From the NCBI RefSeq assembly GCF_033807575.1, contig NC_084725.1, positions 1,027,001-1,091,000 on the forward strand: a DNA stretch of 64,000 nt, written 5' to 3'. Source of the stretch: Cydia pomonella (lineage: Eukaryota; Arthropoda; Insecta; Lepidoptera; Tortricidae). Of this stretch, positions 20,462-30,973 are shown piece after piece. The translations under genes were made by a program, and so were the position numbers. The notes beneath the pieces are model-generated. The model worked only from the letters and a program-made list of their open reading frames with translations. It was not told the DNA's origin and ran no database searches. Within the stretch, counting starts at the first letter, position 1, and each line of letters opens with the position of its first letter.

Positions 20462-21459
20462 GTGAGAGTCAGAATGGCGGGTGTACCTAAATAAAATTAA
20501 ATGAAAACCATACCATATTTTTGTACCTAATTTGTACTATTTAGTACCTCGTTTAAAAAAAATTGTACCTCACGGTACGTAAAGTTATGATCAAAAAACA
20601 GGTCACCCGCCATCCTTTGGTTTCAAAGTTTTACTCATTTTATATTTTGCTTGCTATTACAATTTTGCAGGCGTTATAATTTTTCAAATTATCGATTTCA
20701 TTTTTAAGAAAAAACGCTAAGGTACAATTATTTTTATTACGCCAGGATTTAGTACCTCTAATGTTTAATCTGTTAAGTTCAAATAACTCTGTAAATCATG
20801 TCTTAAAAAAGGCTAGGCGCCAATTCAAAGAAATCTTCCTAAGAAAAATCATTTTTAAGACATGATTTTCTGAGCTATTAGAACTTAACAGATTAAACAT
20901 TAAATGTACTAAATCCTGGCGTAATAAAAATAATTGTACCTTAGCGTTAAAAAAGGCTAGGCGCTAATTTAAAGAAATCTTCCTAAGAAAAATCATTTTT
21001 AAGACATGATTTTCTGAGTTATTTGAACTTAACAGATTAAACATTAAAGGTTTTAGTCCTGGCGTAATAAAAATAATTGTACCTTAGCGTTTTTTCTTAA
21101 AAATTAAATCGATAACTTGAAAAATTATAACGCCTGCAAAATTGTAATAGCAAGCAAAATATAAAATGAGTAAAACTTGGAAAGCACAAATAAAATTACT
21201 CATATTATAATTGAATATGAAGGTACAAAAATTTGGCTTTTATAGAATTTATCAATAACCACGGGAACATAGCGTAATAAAGTACACCCGCCATTCTGAC
21301 TGTCAGGATGGCGGGTGACCTGTTTTTTGATCATAACTTTACGTACCGTGAGGTACAAATTTTTTTAAACGAGGTACTAAATAGTACAAATTAGGTACAA
21401 AAATATGGTATGCTTTTCATTTGATTTTATTTAGGTACACCCGCCATTCTGACTCTCAC
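20462..21459. mobile_element. 1-kb palindromic foldback element with inner duplication
   Basis: Ends are GTGAGAGTCAGAATGGCGGG and its inverse at 21438-21459. Outer arms include CAAAAAACAGGTCACCCGCC and its inverse, and further matched blocks lie inside. A segment of roughly 165 bp containing AAAAAAGGCTAGGCGC and TCTTCCTAAGAAAAATCATT is duplicated in tandem near the centre. An inner inverted end (CCCGCCATTCTGACTGTCAG, about 21287-21312) suggests rearrangement. Confidence 0.85.
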
Positions 21460-22539
21460 CAAATATTATCAACGTTGACATGTCATCGTCGATGCATCAT
21501 AAGTAGGTTTATAAGAAAAGGTTACACACCTACATACTAACTTATCTACACCCTGCACTAGTACTTTGTTTACATAGATAGATAGATAAAATCTTTATTC
21601 AACCACAACTTACATGCTTTGTGACACAAACAAATAACAAGAGAGAAAGAAAATTGACAAGAGACAAAGAAAAAGTAATATACAGTTTGACACTAATATC
21701 AATAATTACGTCAACAATCAAATGTATTACGTGTCTTATTTTTAGATTAATAGAGATATTAGTAGAGGGTCATGTGTTGTGGTAAAGAATAGGCGCTGAC
21801 TCAGCATAAATGCTGCGGAGACCACAGCGCTGATCTTCCGTCAGAACCTTAAAACCTACACTAATAAACGACCAGTGCAGCACTAGTCAATGTACTTATA
21901 TGTTTAAATATATACTTATGCATGTTACATATATTTGTACTGTGTGTATGTAGGTACTGTAAATATTTGCAAGAAAACATATGCTCCCAACTACTTATTT
22001 GTTTTTTTTTTGACATGACGCACGAAGATTTACGCAAATATTTTTATATGTGTATGTAGCGGGTACTAGTCGCTATCCATGCATATTTTTTCTGGAGGTG
22101 TACTTCCGCGAAAAGTAAACAAAATAATCTGAAGAAAAATAAAATGTTTTTTACACAATGAAGTATAAGTACATGACGTGGGTTAAAAATGTGTATTTTG
22201 TAGCCTATTTTATTATTGTCAAATATAATTTTGTTTAATGAATCTAACTTGAACAGTTTACAAAATATGCCACTTTCAACGATACGCTGATTATTTTACA
22301 TTATCCTGAATAACTCGAAAACAAAAGAAGATCGGGGACTGATATTAAGCATAGAGTGTTCTCAGGACTTGCCAGTACACCACCGGAAAGAATGACCAAA
22401 TCCGTCGTTGGGGGCACCTCTCGTCGGGGGTCGTCTTGGGGGGGGGGGGGGGGTCTGCTAGACCCTTCAGGTGAAATATCAAACATACTCCAAATTTATC
22501 AAAATTGAAAAAATGTCCCATGATTGGTATCGTTGGTTT
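21460..22539. other. Intergenic, nothing firm
   Basis: AT-rich. A run of 16 G lies at 22438-22453, and GAGAGAAAGAAAATTGACAA/GAGACAAAGAAAAAG is a short degenerate repeat near 21640. No gene is supported. Confidence 0.4.
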
Positions 22540-22801
22540 GACGACCGGTTTGGCCTAGTGGGTAGTGACCCTACCTACGAAGCTGATGGTCCCGGGTTCA
22601 AATCCTGGTAAGGGCATGTATTTGTGTGATGAGCATGGATATTTGTTCCTGAGTCATGGGTGTTTTATATGTATTTAAGTATTTATAAATATTTATATAT
22701 TATATATATCGTTGTCTAAGTACCCTCAACACAAGCCTTATTGAGCTTACTGTGGGACTTAGTCAATTTGTGTAATAATGTCCTATAATATTTATTTATT
22801 T
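22540..22801 (+). mobile_element. tRNA-derived SINE, fullest copy
   Basis: Same family as 18049-18330 without the head insertion: TGACGACCGGTTTGGCCTAG, GGTCCCGGGTTCAAATCCTG, ATATATATCGTTGTCTAAGT, TCCTATAATATTTATTTATT. Confidence 0.85.
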
Positions 22802-22944
22802 GTTAACATATACAGCTAGTATTGCGACGTGTGTACCTAACTTGGGGCACGTACCCTCCTGAGTTCTAAAAGCAATTTTTAATTTGGTGCCATCTGTAAT
22901 TCAATAAAACTCAATAATAATAACGCAATTCTGAATATGCACAA

Positions 22945-22950
22945 TTTATT
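22945..22950 (-). terminator. Poly(A) signal of the protease homolog
   Basis: AATAAA on the minus strand starts 12 bases after the TGA stop. Confidence 0.5.
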
Positions 22951-22961
22951 GTACACAAATC

Positions 22962-23206
22962 TCACGACGATACAACCGGGCTAGTTCTAACAGCACTCAC
23001 ATTTGCCCTAACATTCGCCGCAGTAGCGACCTCTAGTATCCAATCCGTGTATCTGTCAATACGGGTGAACACGTCAGGGAAAGTTGGGTCTCCGCAACCC
23101 TTGTAGAATGATGAGACCCCGACTAGGACTTGTCCGATGGCCATGGGAGCGCCCGAGTCACCCATGCACATGCCTTGCGCGCCTTGGTCTCCAACGCATA
23201 GGACAG
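22962..23206 (-). CDS. Protease homolog exon 6 (Ser site and C-terminus)
   Basis: Acceptor TTGTTTTTCAG. Encodes VLCVGDQGAQGMCMGDSGAP with nucleophile Ser211, then FPDVFTRIDRYTDWI, the usual final strand and helix, and a 25-residue tail ending VVSS. Confidence 0.88.
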
Positions 23207-26200
23207 CTGAAAAACAACAATGAGATCAGAGGGCCTACCGCGAACCACGTTCGACGTGTTGCCTCTCTGTCGCACTTGTAAATTCGTGCGCAAGTGTGAT
23301 AGGGAGGCAACACGTCGAACGTGGTTCGCGGTAGGCCCTCAGAAATAAAGCGCAAAATACTCGGTTGGAAAGGAGCGCATGGCTAGCCAACTTTTTCAGT
23401 AGAAAAAGCCGGCAAATTTAAAAAAATACAAGCGCTAAGGATCGATGTCCCAAAAAAATTTTGAATATCACGCTTTGTATACAGTAAAAGTTTTGTTGCC
23501 AGAGTGAAAAATCCGTGTGAGTACATATAAAGCGACCTACCGACGTAACAATTTCACCACTATTTCAACGTGATAGCAAATCATCACAATTTGTCAAAAT
23601 GTTAAAAATGTTCACAAACTTGGAAATGCAAAACGGCAAAATTTTGTAAGTATGAACTTACTGGTCAATCTCTCATACTAAATATTTACGTGTGACATTC
23701 CCTATTACATCATAAATCTTTGTAACTAGTGCTCGACGCTGAACTAGTACTCGACATGGGTACTTTATGTCAAAGTGACAAGGATTAAGTTCGAATGCAG
23801 AGAAATCTTAGTGCAGTAGTGCAGCGTCGAGCAATAGTACTTCTACCTTTATAAAGTACAATGTTACTATCGCCACACTTACGGTCGTCGATGGCGACGT
23901 CGTCGACATCACTGTACCGCTCTTGGCACTCGAGCAACGGTATCTTCAACAGGTTCACAGTCTTCAGCTGCTCTAGTTGCGGTCCTTGTTCCTGTTTAGT
24001 GCAAAACATTACTTATCACTAGACACTTCACCTTAAATATAAAACAAAGATTACTATCACTACACTTTATAAAAAAAAGTCCCCCGCCGCGTCTGTCTGT
24101 CCGCGATAAAGTCCAAAACTGCTAAACGGATTTTCATGCTGTTTTTACCTATCAATAGAGTGATTCATGATGAAGGTTTGGGCTGGCCTCCACGGCCGGA
24201 ATGTCTCTCTGAATTTAGATTCTTAATTCAGAAAGCTTTGCCTCACACATGTCTTAACATTCAGATTGATCAGTTGTCTCAAGAACATCTGTCTCATTAT
24301 CTCCCATCAATGACAATGGCAAATTCATTATCTGATTCCAGCGTGTCTGCGCTCGTCCATACATAAAGTATGAAAAAAGTTGCAGCCGGAATTCACAATA
24401 TGAATTTTCATATTCTGAATTCATAACGCACGTCAGTATCATTCATTTATTCACTTAAATACAATGCAAGTTTACAGTATGTCATCACACCAAAGCACTT
24501 ACACGCTAAATTATTAATTATACATAAAGAGAAAATATGTCAGAGAGAGAAACAGTCAAATAAGAAATTACAATTACAAGAAATTACAATCAAGCTGACA
24601 GATCAATCTGAAAAATTCATAATCTGGAAAAATCAGAATGTGTGAATTGTATGCAGTTCCGTGCGTTCTGGATTAATAATATGGAATCAGATTATGAATT
24701 CGGATTCAGACTGTAAGGCCGGCCTTAGGTTAGGTGTATAACTTGTTAACGTGCGCGAAGCCGGGGCGAGTCGCTAGTAAATAGCAAATTCTGCTACGCC
24801 GGAATACTAGTCTATCTAGTAGTAGTATGTCTAGTATCTAGTATACAGGTGTTCATGAAGTATAGTCATATTCTTCACATGTCCAAGCCATCTGGCAGAC
24901 ATGACAACGCTGAGGTGGTTGTCAGGCGTCTCCAGGATTTAAAGGGTTTTAAACGACCACAGCCGTGGAGTAAAAAGACGTCGCCAACTCCAATAAAATC
25001 GGCGGGGATGATTTGGCATGTCAAAAGGCCGCCCGAATACGTAGGCAATCCCTACGCTACGGGACAACGGGACAAACGTTATGTTATGATGATAATTAGA
25101 TCCTCTTCTGTCTGCTTACCGACTCAAAGCCCCAACTGACGATTTTGACGCTCGTATAGTCCGCAATGTACTGGTTCTGCGCCGGCAGAAACAGCGCGTT
25201 GATGGCGCTGGTCATGAAGAGGGGGGCAGAAAGAACTGTTATGGCGATGTCGGCGGCTCTGGGGACCTGTCAACATAAATTAATTATTTGCCAGTCGGAA
25301 AATAATTATAGCACAGGTTAATTAAAACACAGGTTCTTTATAGTTTAGGATTTAAGTAAATACTCGTAGTTAATATAGGTACGCGTACTTTGTGTTTTGC
25401 CTAGTTGCATATAAATTTTATGCATTAATATTCTTATCAGTTATTTAAAACTGACTTTACCTATTGATTAAGAACGTAGCACTTGAAAAGCGACGTCAAT
25501 TTCGTCGTATAGAAAAGAAAGTAGGTAGGCACCTACACCAATGACCAACTTATACATCGTATCGTGTTTTCACAATGGGGTATCACATACATAGATAAAC
25601 GTAAAAACCACCCAAAAGCTCCCAATACACTAAATCGCACTAAATAATTGAATTTACATGTGTTGTCAGGCGATTGAATTTACACGTGTTTTCAGGCGAT
25701 GGCCAAGTCTCAATATATTTATATAATACATTAAAGAATTTTAATATTGATATGCGTCACTATAAGATGCTGTTAATTATTACGTAACAACTTAATGCTT
25801 CGAGTACGGAGATTCCAGACACAATTGATTTTCAATTGTTATGGACCACGATCGTGGTCTTAGAGACTGGACGTATTAAGACAGAAAGTCGCTTAAGTAG
25901 AGACTGAATAAATTAATAACCGACTTGGTATTACATGGATCTCACAACTTTTTACCGCAGAACAACTGAGTTGCGAGACTTGGTTTATTTGACAAGTATT
26001 GTTTTTGATGGTATCTCATTTCTTTTTGTATTTTGTAGACAGTTCTACTTTTTTCCTTTTCGGTACCTTCTACTTATTGTATATATGTATATCTACCAGC
26101 AACGAATTTTCTTAAAGCCCTCTCTCTGACTTATGAACTATTTACAACCTTACGCACTCGTAATAAGTACGAATACGCACGTAGGTACGTTTTTCGCATT

Positions 26201-29105
26201 AAATAATTTAATTTACACGTGTTTTCATGACGGGAATACCCATTTTTTGCTCGATTTGGCAGGGGCACTACCATGCGCCTATATTTATATGGGACTAGCT
26301 TAAACCCGCGGCTTCGCACGCAATAATAATAACTGCCGTAAAACATAATAAAACTGAAGACTTGGCTGTATGGGCTTAATTTTCTTTGCGGTCTTTTCTA
26401 GATTTTTTAGTTTTTCCTTGATTCATACACCAAACACTACTTACATATACATAAACACTACTTACCCAAATTTGAAGCTTCTAGGTCTGCTAGAAGTGCC
26501 TTAGAATTTTGATGATCGGTGAGTCAGTGAGTGACAAAATTAAGAAATTTGACCCGTTATAATTCTTAAAATACTGGTTCAAATTGAATGAAATTTGAAA
26601 TATACCGTGTCTTTACAATGCCTGCATGGTTACTGAAAATTTCAGTCTTCTAGTTTTATCCACAACGAAGTTACAGGGGGTCGAAAATGGTCTGAATTGC
26701 TTTGAGAAAAGGATGGTACGGCCGTGACTTTTTTGCTCGACTTGGTGGGGGCACTGCCGTGCCCCCAGATAACCGTAAAAACCACCCAAAAGCTCCCAAC
26801 CCAACTTTATTTACAATAACAATATACTATACGTAATGGATACCTATATACAGAGGATTACTATAACTAGCTTTAATCTAAAATAGGCCCTTGAGGCATT
26901 GTGCCAAGGATGCTGGCGGCATTTCCTCGTTGAACCCAACTTATGGTCCAAAATCAACTCGAATAGGTCCTCGTTTAGGTTTCAGGTGTGACTATTATTT
27001 GAATGTCACACTTCTGAAGCAAAATACTTTCATAAATTGAAAAAAAAGTCTGACAACTCCAAAAAGAAGTTGGAAGATAATGTTAACGGGCATAAGCGAT
27101 AATTTAAAGTACGTATTTTGATATTTTCTCGGCACTAAAATTTCTACAACTTTATGCGTTAAAAGTTAAATGTCCTATTCGTTATTTATATTTTCAATGT
27201 ATTTAATAAAAGATATGTACTACAAATGGTTTCAATATTATTACCGAATAAAAACTATGTTTTTTTGTCCCAGTCATGGGATGTATGTAAAGAAAAATCA
27301 ATCAAACATCAAACTTAAGCAGCTCTTGTTTATGGTAAAATGTTGCCTGTGTTGAAAAACTAATGATAAATACTTATTTTACAGGATTTGTCTATACCAT
27401 CCCAATACCTACTGGTGCCTGTTCCATTATAGGGATGCTTACATGTACTTTATTCATAGATTGAACTTGTGGACACGGGACCATATCGGACTATAGTTGG
27501 GAGGTTTACGGAAGCTATTATACACACCTCAACGTAGTCGGGATGCTTGATAACCCGCGCGATATCGCGGACCTCACCGCCAGACAGGCTGTTTGTGGAG
27601 CCTGCGCGGACCTTCATGTTTTCCAGTACCGCGCCGCTGTTCAACAAAATTGTAAACATCTGTTAGAATTAAACTAAGTCTGCAACGATTTTGATACCAT
27701 TATACGTAGTGCAAGTGTTATTTATACGTCATAATTTTATTCATAGAAGTTTGACGTTTAAAATAACACTTGTACTGCGTGTGCTATCAAAATCGATGCA
27801 GACTTATATTGGTTTAACGGTAGTAATCTAAATATTTCTGCAAACCAATATTTGAGTTATTACCATTATTTTGGTCGTCCCAGATATCGCTGGAAAGGTT
27901 TCACCATCCTTTGGAAGGTGTCGTGATGTCGTGAAGTGGCTCAAAATAGGTGTAGGTATGCCGCGATGTAGGGGATCTCCTCAATGGAGGACTACAGGGG
28001 GCCTAGTTAAGATTACAATCGTTAATAAAAACTGAAGCTGTAGCATCTGTCATCTTGGTACATTTTTTCTATCCGTTAGACGTTCGTCGATGTTCAATTG
28101 TCATCTTGACTAGGACCTCATGCGACTCACGTGAAGCAGAAGCTGGTGGTGACCACGTGGAAGGACGAGAGAATAGCGCCGACACATCGCTGGACTGTGA
28201 TGCCTGGTCCAGGGTAAGTGTAGGTGTATGCCGCTATGTAGGGGAACTCCTCGATGGTGGTGGGGCTGCCGTCTACGATACGGCCAGGTTCTGCCGAAGC
28301 TGAAGAGAAAAAAAAAGAAGACAATGTTTTACATAAATAAATGTTTTAGTCAATTTGTGTAATAATGTCCTATAATATTTTTTTTTTTACATCTTCATGT
28401 AACGTTCAGAATCTCCTAAGCATCGAAGGCCGTAGAGGTTTTGAGAGTACATTTTAAAGCGATATCCCGTTTTATGCCATGGTTATTTAAAAGCATATTA
28501 TGTTATGTGCAATAAACAAATAAACAAAGAGCCTGGCGTCTAGGTTCCGTTTGTTAACATAACGCCAAGTACCTATTGGTTTAGGCACATTTTTAACGAA
28601 AGCGACAGCTCTCTGATCAACAGGAAAACCAGGTTTTGGTGGGTTATGGGTTAAGTCCGGTATCCTCCCAATGTTCTCCCATAAGCTTGATTGACAACGT
28701 TGTTATATGTATACCTTACATTGGTATACCTAACTTCGAAAGCAGGATTAGTTTGTCAACCAAGATATGAAATGGTGCCTTTCACCCGCGTTTGCCTTGG
28801 TAACGATGGTATTCTACCTGTCAAACTTCTTTGTCCAATGTGCATTGCGTCTCGCTCTCCCATTAAGCAAAATGGGAGATGCAAATACACATTAGACCAA
28901 GTAATTGGACAGGTAGAATACCATCCTAACCTTTGCAATATCGTAAGTGTTGCTAAAGTATGAAGTGCTTCTGGCGATATACATAAGTACTTGCCATTTC
29001 CAAAATTATCCCCTTTTGAACCCTGATGTATATGACTGATTGCCCCTTCGTCAACTTACCCACAGAAACTACAACCAGAAGTAAAGCGATGAGCCTGAAA
29101 GCCAT
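22962..29105 (-). CDS. Chymotrypsin-fold serine protease homolog lacking the catalytic His
   Basis: Minus-strand join of 29105-29060, 28299-28131, 27636-27528, 25266-25120, 23991-23883, 23206-22962: 825 nt, 274 aa plus TGA, with all introns GT-AG and phases matching. Signal peptide at residues 1-18, cleavage motif GR before IVDGSP (23 on), as in secreted S1 zymogens. The site expected to read TAAHC reads TTSFC, so Phe69 replaces His57. Asp114 (AADIAI) and Ser211 (GDSGAP) remain. All six core cysteines are present (54/70, plus those in LLECQER, VLCVG, GMCMG, KGCGD). The position equivalent to 189 is Gly, unlike trypsins. Known S1 homologs without His are not proteolytic and serve binding or regulatory roles; here the role is unknown. 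Confidence 0.88.
23229..23340. mobile_element. Foldback MITE, GGCCTACCGCGAACCACG family
   Basis: A 112-bp palindrome: GAGGGCCTACCGCGAACCAC, TCGACGTGTTGCCTC and the inverse. It lies 23 bases upstream (gene sense) of exon 6 of the protease homolog. Confidence 0.88.
23883..23991 (-). CDS. Protease homolog exon 5
   Basis: 109 nt, phase 0 to 1. Encodes EQGPQLEQLKTVNLLKIPLL then ECQERYSDVDDVAIDD. Acceptor CACTAAACAG, donor GTAAGT. Confidence 0.86.
24180..24726. mobile_element. GGGCTGGCCT...AGGCCGGCC MITE inside a LINE-tail repeat
   Basis: Ends GGGCTGGCCTCC and AAGGCCGGCCTTA. The interior is rich in GAATTC/ATTCAGA words. The flanks (TAGAGTGATTCATGATGAAG before, GGTGTATAACTTGTTAACGT after) are continuous in other copies of the host repeat. 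A second family member lies at 34039-34643. Confidence 0.65.
25120..25266 (-). CDS. Protease homolog exon 4 (Asp site)
   Basis: 147 nt, phase 0 to 0. Encodes VPRAADIAITVLSAPLFMTS with catalytic-position Asp114 and ends VKIVSWGFES. Acceptor TATGTTGACAG, donor GTAAGC. Confidence 0.87.
25267..27527 (-). other. Intron 3 of protease homolog with dispersed repeats
   Basis: CGTAAAAACCACCCAAAAGC occurs at about 25600 and again at about 26768. Positions about 26240-26810 look like one repeat (ACCCGCGGCTTCGCACGCAA, TGCTCGACTTGGTGGGGGCA). Nothing coding is supported. Confidence 0.45.
27528..27636 (-). CDS. Protease homolog exon 3
   Basis: 109 nt, phase 2 to 0. Encodes GAVLENMKVRAGSTNSLSGG then EVRDIARVIKHPDYVE, matching the RAGS...HPxY region of insect S1 proteases. 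Acceptor TTGTTGAACAG, donor GTGTGT. Confidence 0.86.
27671..27818. mobile_element. Inverted-repeat MITE in protease intron 2
   Basis: Left AGTCTGCAACGATTTTGATA and GTGCAAGTGTTATTT; right AAATAACACTTGTAC and TATCAAAATCGATGCAGACT. A partial relative lies near 47050-47150. Confidence 0.75.
27885..28005 (-). pseudogene. Decayed duplicate of protease exon 2
   Basis: On the minus strand about 27947-27990 reads SSIEEIPYIAAYLH, matching TTIEEFPYIAAYTY of exon 2. Bases near 27885-27893 match the later part of that exon. The middle is unrelated and no intact splice sites are seen, so this is a relic. Confidence 0.65.
28131..28299 (-). CDS. Protease homolog exon 2 (N-terminus of mature chain; His site lost)
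   Basis: 169 nt, phase 1 to 2. Encodes SAEPGR then IVDGSPTTIEEFPYIAAY, ending HVVTTSFCF. The Phe codon is TTC where His (CAY) is expected, which needs more than a one-base read error. Acceptor TTTTCTCTTCAG, donor GTGAGT. Confidence 0.87.
28805..28926. mobile_element. Foldback MITE in protease intron 1
   Basis: GATGGTATTCTACCTGTC and GACAGGTAGAATACCATC bracket inner arms CTCTCCCATT and AATGGGAGA. Confidence 0.75.
29060..29105 (-). CDS. Protease homolog exon 1 (signal peptide)
   Basis: 46 nt from ATG. Encodes MAFRLIALLLVVVSV, a hydrophobic signal core, then donor GTAAGT in phase 1. This ATG is preferred to an upstream in-frame one because the signal peptide starts directly after it. Confidence 0.82.
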
Positions 29106-29234
29106 AATGCAGGCACGTTGCAACGAGCCCAAGGAACACAAAGTACAAACACAATCTTACGACTCCCCCTGATATAGTCTTCATCAATGCTAATCGAAAA
29201 TCACGCTACCTACTAAAAGTTACAGGGGGAGGGT

Positions 29235-29243
29235 ACATATATA
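29235..29243 (-). promoter_or_regulatory. Possible TATA box of protease homolog
   Basis: TATATATGT on the minus strand about 130 bases upstream of the ATG. It is the only strong TATA-like word close by; the 5' UTR length is unknown. Confidence 0.3.
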
Positions 29244-29764
29244 CTAAATATTTGGATCTAACAAGAAAAACATTTCTCACTAGATCCATTTTGGATCTAT
29301 GGACTGGATCTATCGAGAATGAAGGAAATACACTTTTCATTTTCAAATTTTGGTTTTGAATGGATTTGTTGTACAATTTCCGTTTTTATGATTAACTCCC
29401 CATTCTATAAATAACGATATTTTTACCTAAACTGTTAATTGAAAGTACCCTCAAGAAATACTACTGAAGTATTTGTATACTGGCCGTGTTTTTTTAAATG
29501 CACATGTAATTTACTCTCCTCGTAATCGAAATAAAAAGTAGAGTGTTTAACTCATGTGAAAGGCGCCATTTCATCCCTTGGTTAACAATCTACTATTAAC
29601 TAGTAGATGTAGATTTGATTATTAAAACCGCTTAGCTTAAGTGGGGCTGAGCGGAACATGTCTGTCGCATGCACCCGGAAGGAAGTGCGGATAGGAGCGA
29701 ATGAGAAAAAGAGGCGAGGCATTTGCGTAAGTACGAGGAGAACACGAGGCTAATTAAAAAATTA

Positions 29765-30625
29765 AAAAAAAAAACAACGGGTTGCACTCCGGGATTAAGG
29801 TTGTGCATTTTTGATATTTTGGAGAAATTGAGTAGCAGTTTTATAAAAAGAGATAATTCTCTATTATACCTACGTAAATAAATTTGAGTGAGGAAGATAT
29901 TTTGAAATGCGAATTTTAGTGTTACATAAAACTAATTAAAAACTAAACCTAAATATATCAGAACTTAAATATAAATATAAACTAAATATGTATAAAAAAA
30001 CTACCTACCTATTGGCTACCGGGCCGTCCGGCCGTCCCGTCAGTTTTATGTTTAGATATATTTTAGTATGTATCTTCTTTGTTTTCGTTATATTATGTAA
30101 TTTGTCTTGTTTTATGTGGAATTTATATAAGGAAATATGATCATAATGGGACCATTAAAATTTTAGTGTTAATATATAACATATACAGAGTAATTCATGA
30201 GACGTGAGCAGGATTACAGCCTACACAATCAGTATGTGTTAATGAATCGTTCATCATATTAAGTAAAACAATCACGCTTCTTTTCTGTTTTTTAACTTTT
30301 TGGTAAGGAAAGATTTGAGTATCTACAAACAACAACACAAAGATACAATACAACACAATTAACAAAGATTAAACCTCTTTATCCGTTATGACAGCACTTT
30401 GATTATGAAGAAAATAAAATGCCACACTTGAATGAGATACGATTTTTCAAAAGTAATCAGGCTTCGATGACATTCAACGATGCACGTCACCATGATGTCA
30501 CGTGTCAGTCTTACGATTTTTCAATCTGACGGTCACGTGACACCTGACGCGAGTTTAACATTTTTTCCCCATCGCAAAAAGTGCACAGCGCCGCTAAAGA
30601 AGTTTTCACTTTAAAAAAAAACATT
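29765..30625 (-). mobile_element. Dispersed repeat (AAGTGAAAACTTCTT...GGAGTGCAACCCGTT family)
   Basis: In reverse it shares GAGTGCAACCCGTT, CACGTGACC-type and GGCGCTGTGCACTTT words with 46030-46690 and 51120-51510, and has the same layout with about 200-bp conserved ends. Confidence 0.55.
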
Positions 30626-30667
30626 CAAAGCTCTCTATTATATCAAGATTGTATAATAGTATTTTAT

Positions 30668-30799
30668 GCAACAGTTGTATAAGAAGGGTCAAAAAAGGCG
30701 AGTGGCGTGAGTTACAATGTGAGCCGGAGCCGAAGACGTAGGCGAACATTGTAAAGGAATACGCCACGAGTTTTTTTTGACCTACTTATACAACGTTGC
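30668..30799. mobile_element. Foldback MITE
   Basis: GCAACAGTTGTATAAGAAGGGTC and GACCTACTTATACAACGTTGC are inverted, with inner arms GAGTGGCGTGAGTTACAATGT and ACATTGTAAAGGAATACGCCAC. Confidence 0.75.
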
Positions 30800-30887
30800 A
30801 TACAATATTTTTCCTACGAGTCAACAAAAATAAATCTTAATTTAGGTAAACAAAGCAAAAGTATATAGCCAAGACGCGCGAACATAC

Positions 30888-30973
30888 CTTGTTACGCGCC
30901 CGGCCCGCCCCGGGCCGCGGCCGGCCGGTCAGCGACACCTCGTAACTCATGAGGCCCTGGTACTTGCTACATG
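30888..30973 (-). CDS. Possible isolated host exon, GC-rich
   Basis: On the minus strand an 86-nt open segment lies between acceptor TTTAATTTAG and donor GTATGT. It encodes CSKYQGLMSYEVSLTGRPRP then GAGRARNK. It is far GC-richer than its surroundings, as are the MAGI exons. Its gene is unknown; no partner exon was found in the window. It could also be a GC-rich repeat remnant. Confidence 0.35.

Noticed and set aside
24849..25139. 96-codon plus-strand frame overlapping a protease exon
   Set aside because: It crosses the end of protease exon 4 on the other strand and shows no recognisable domain; its end resembles repeat sequence.
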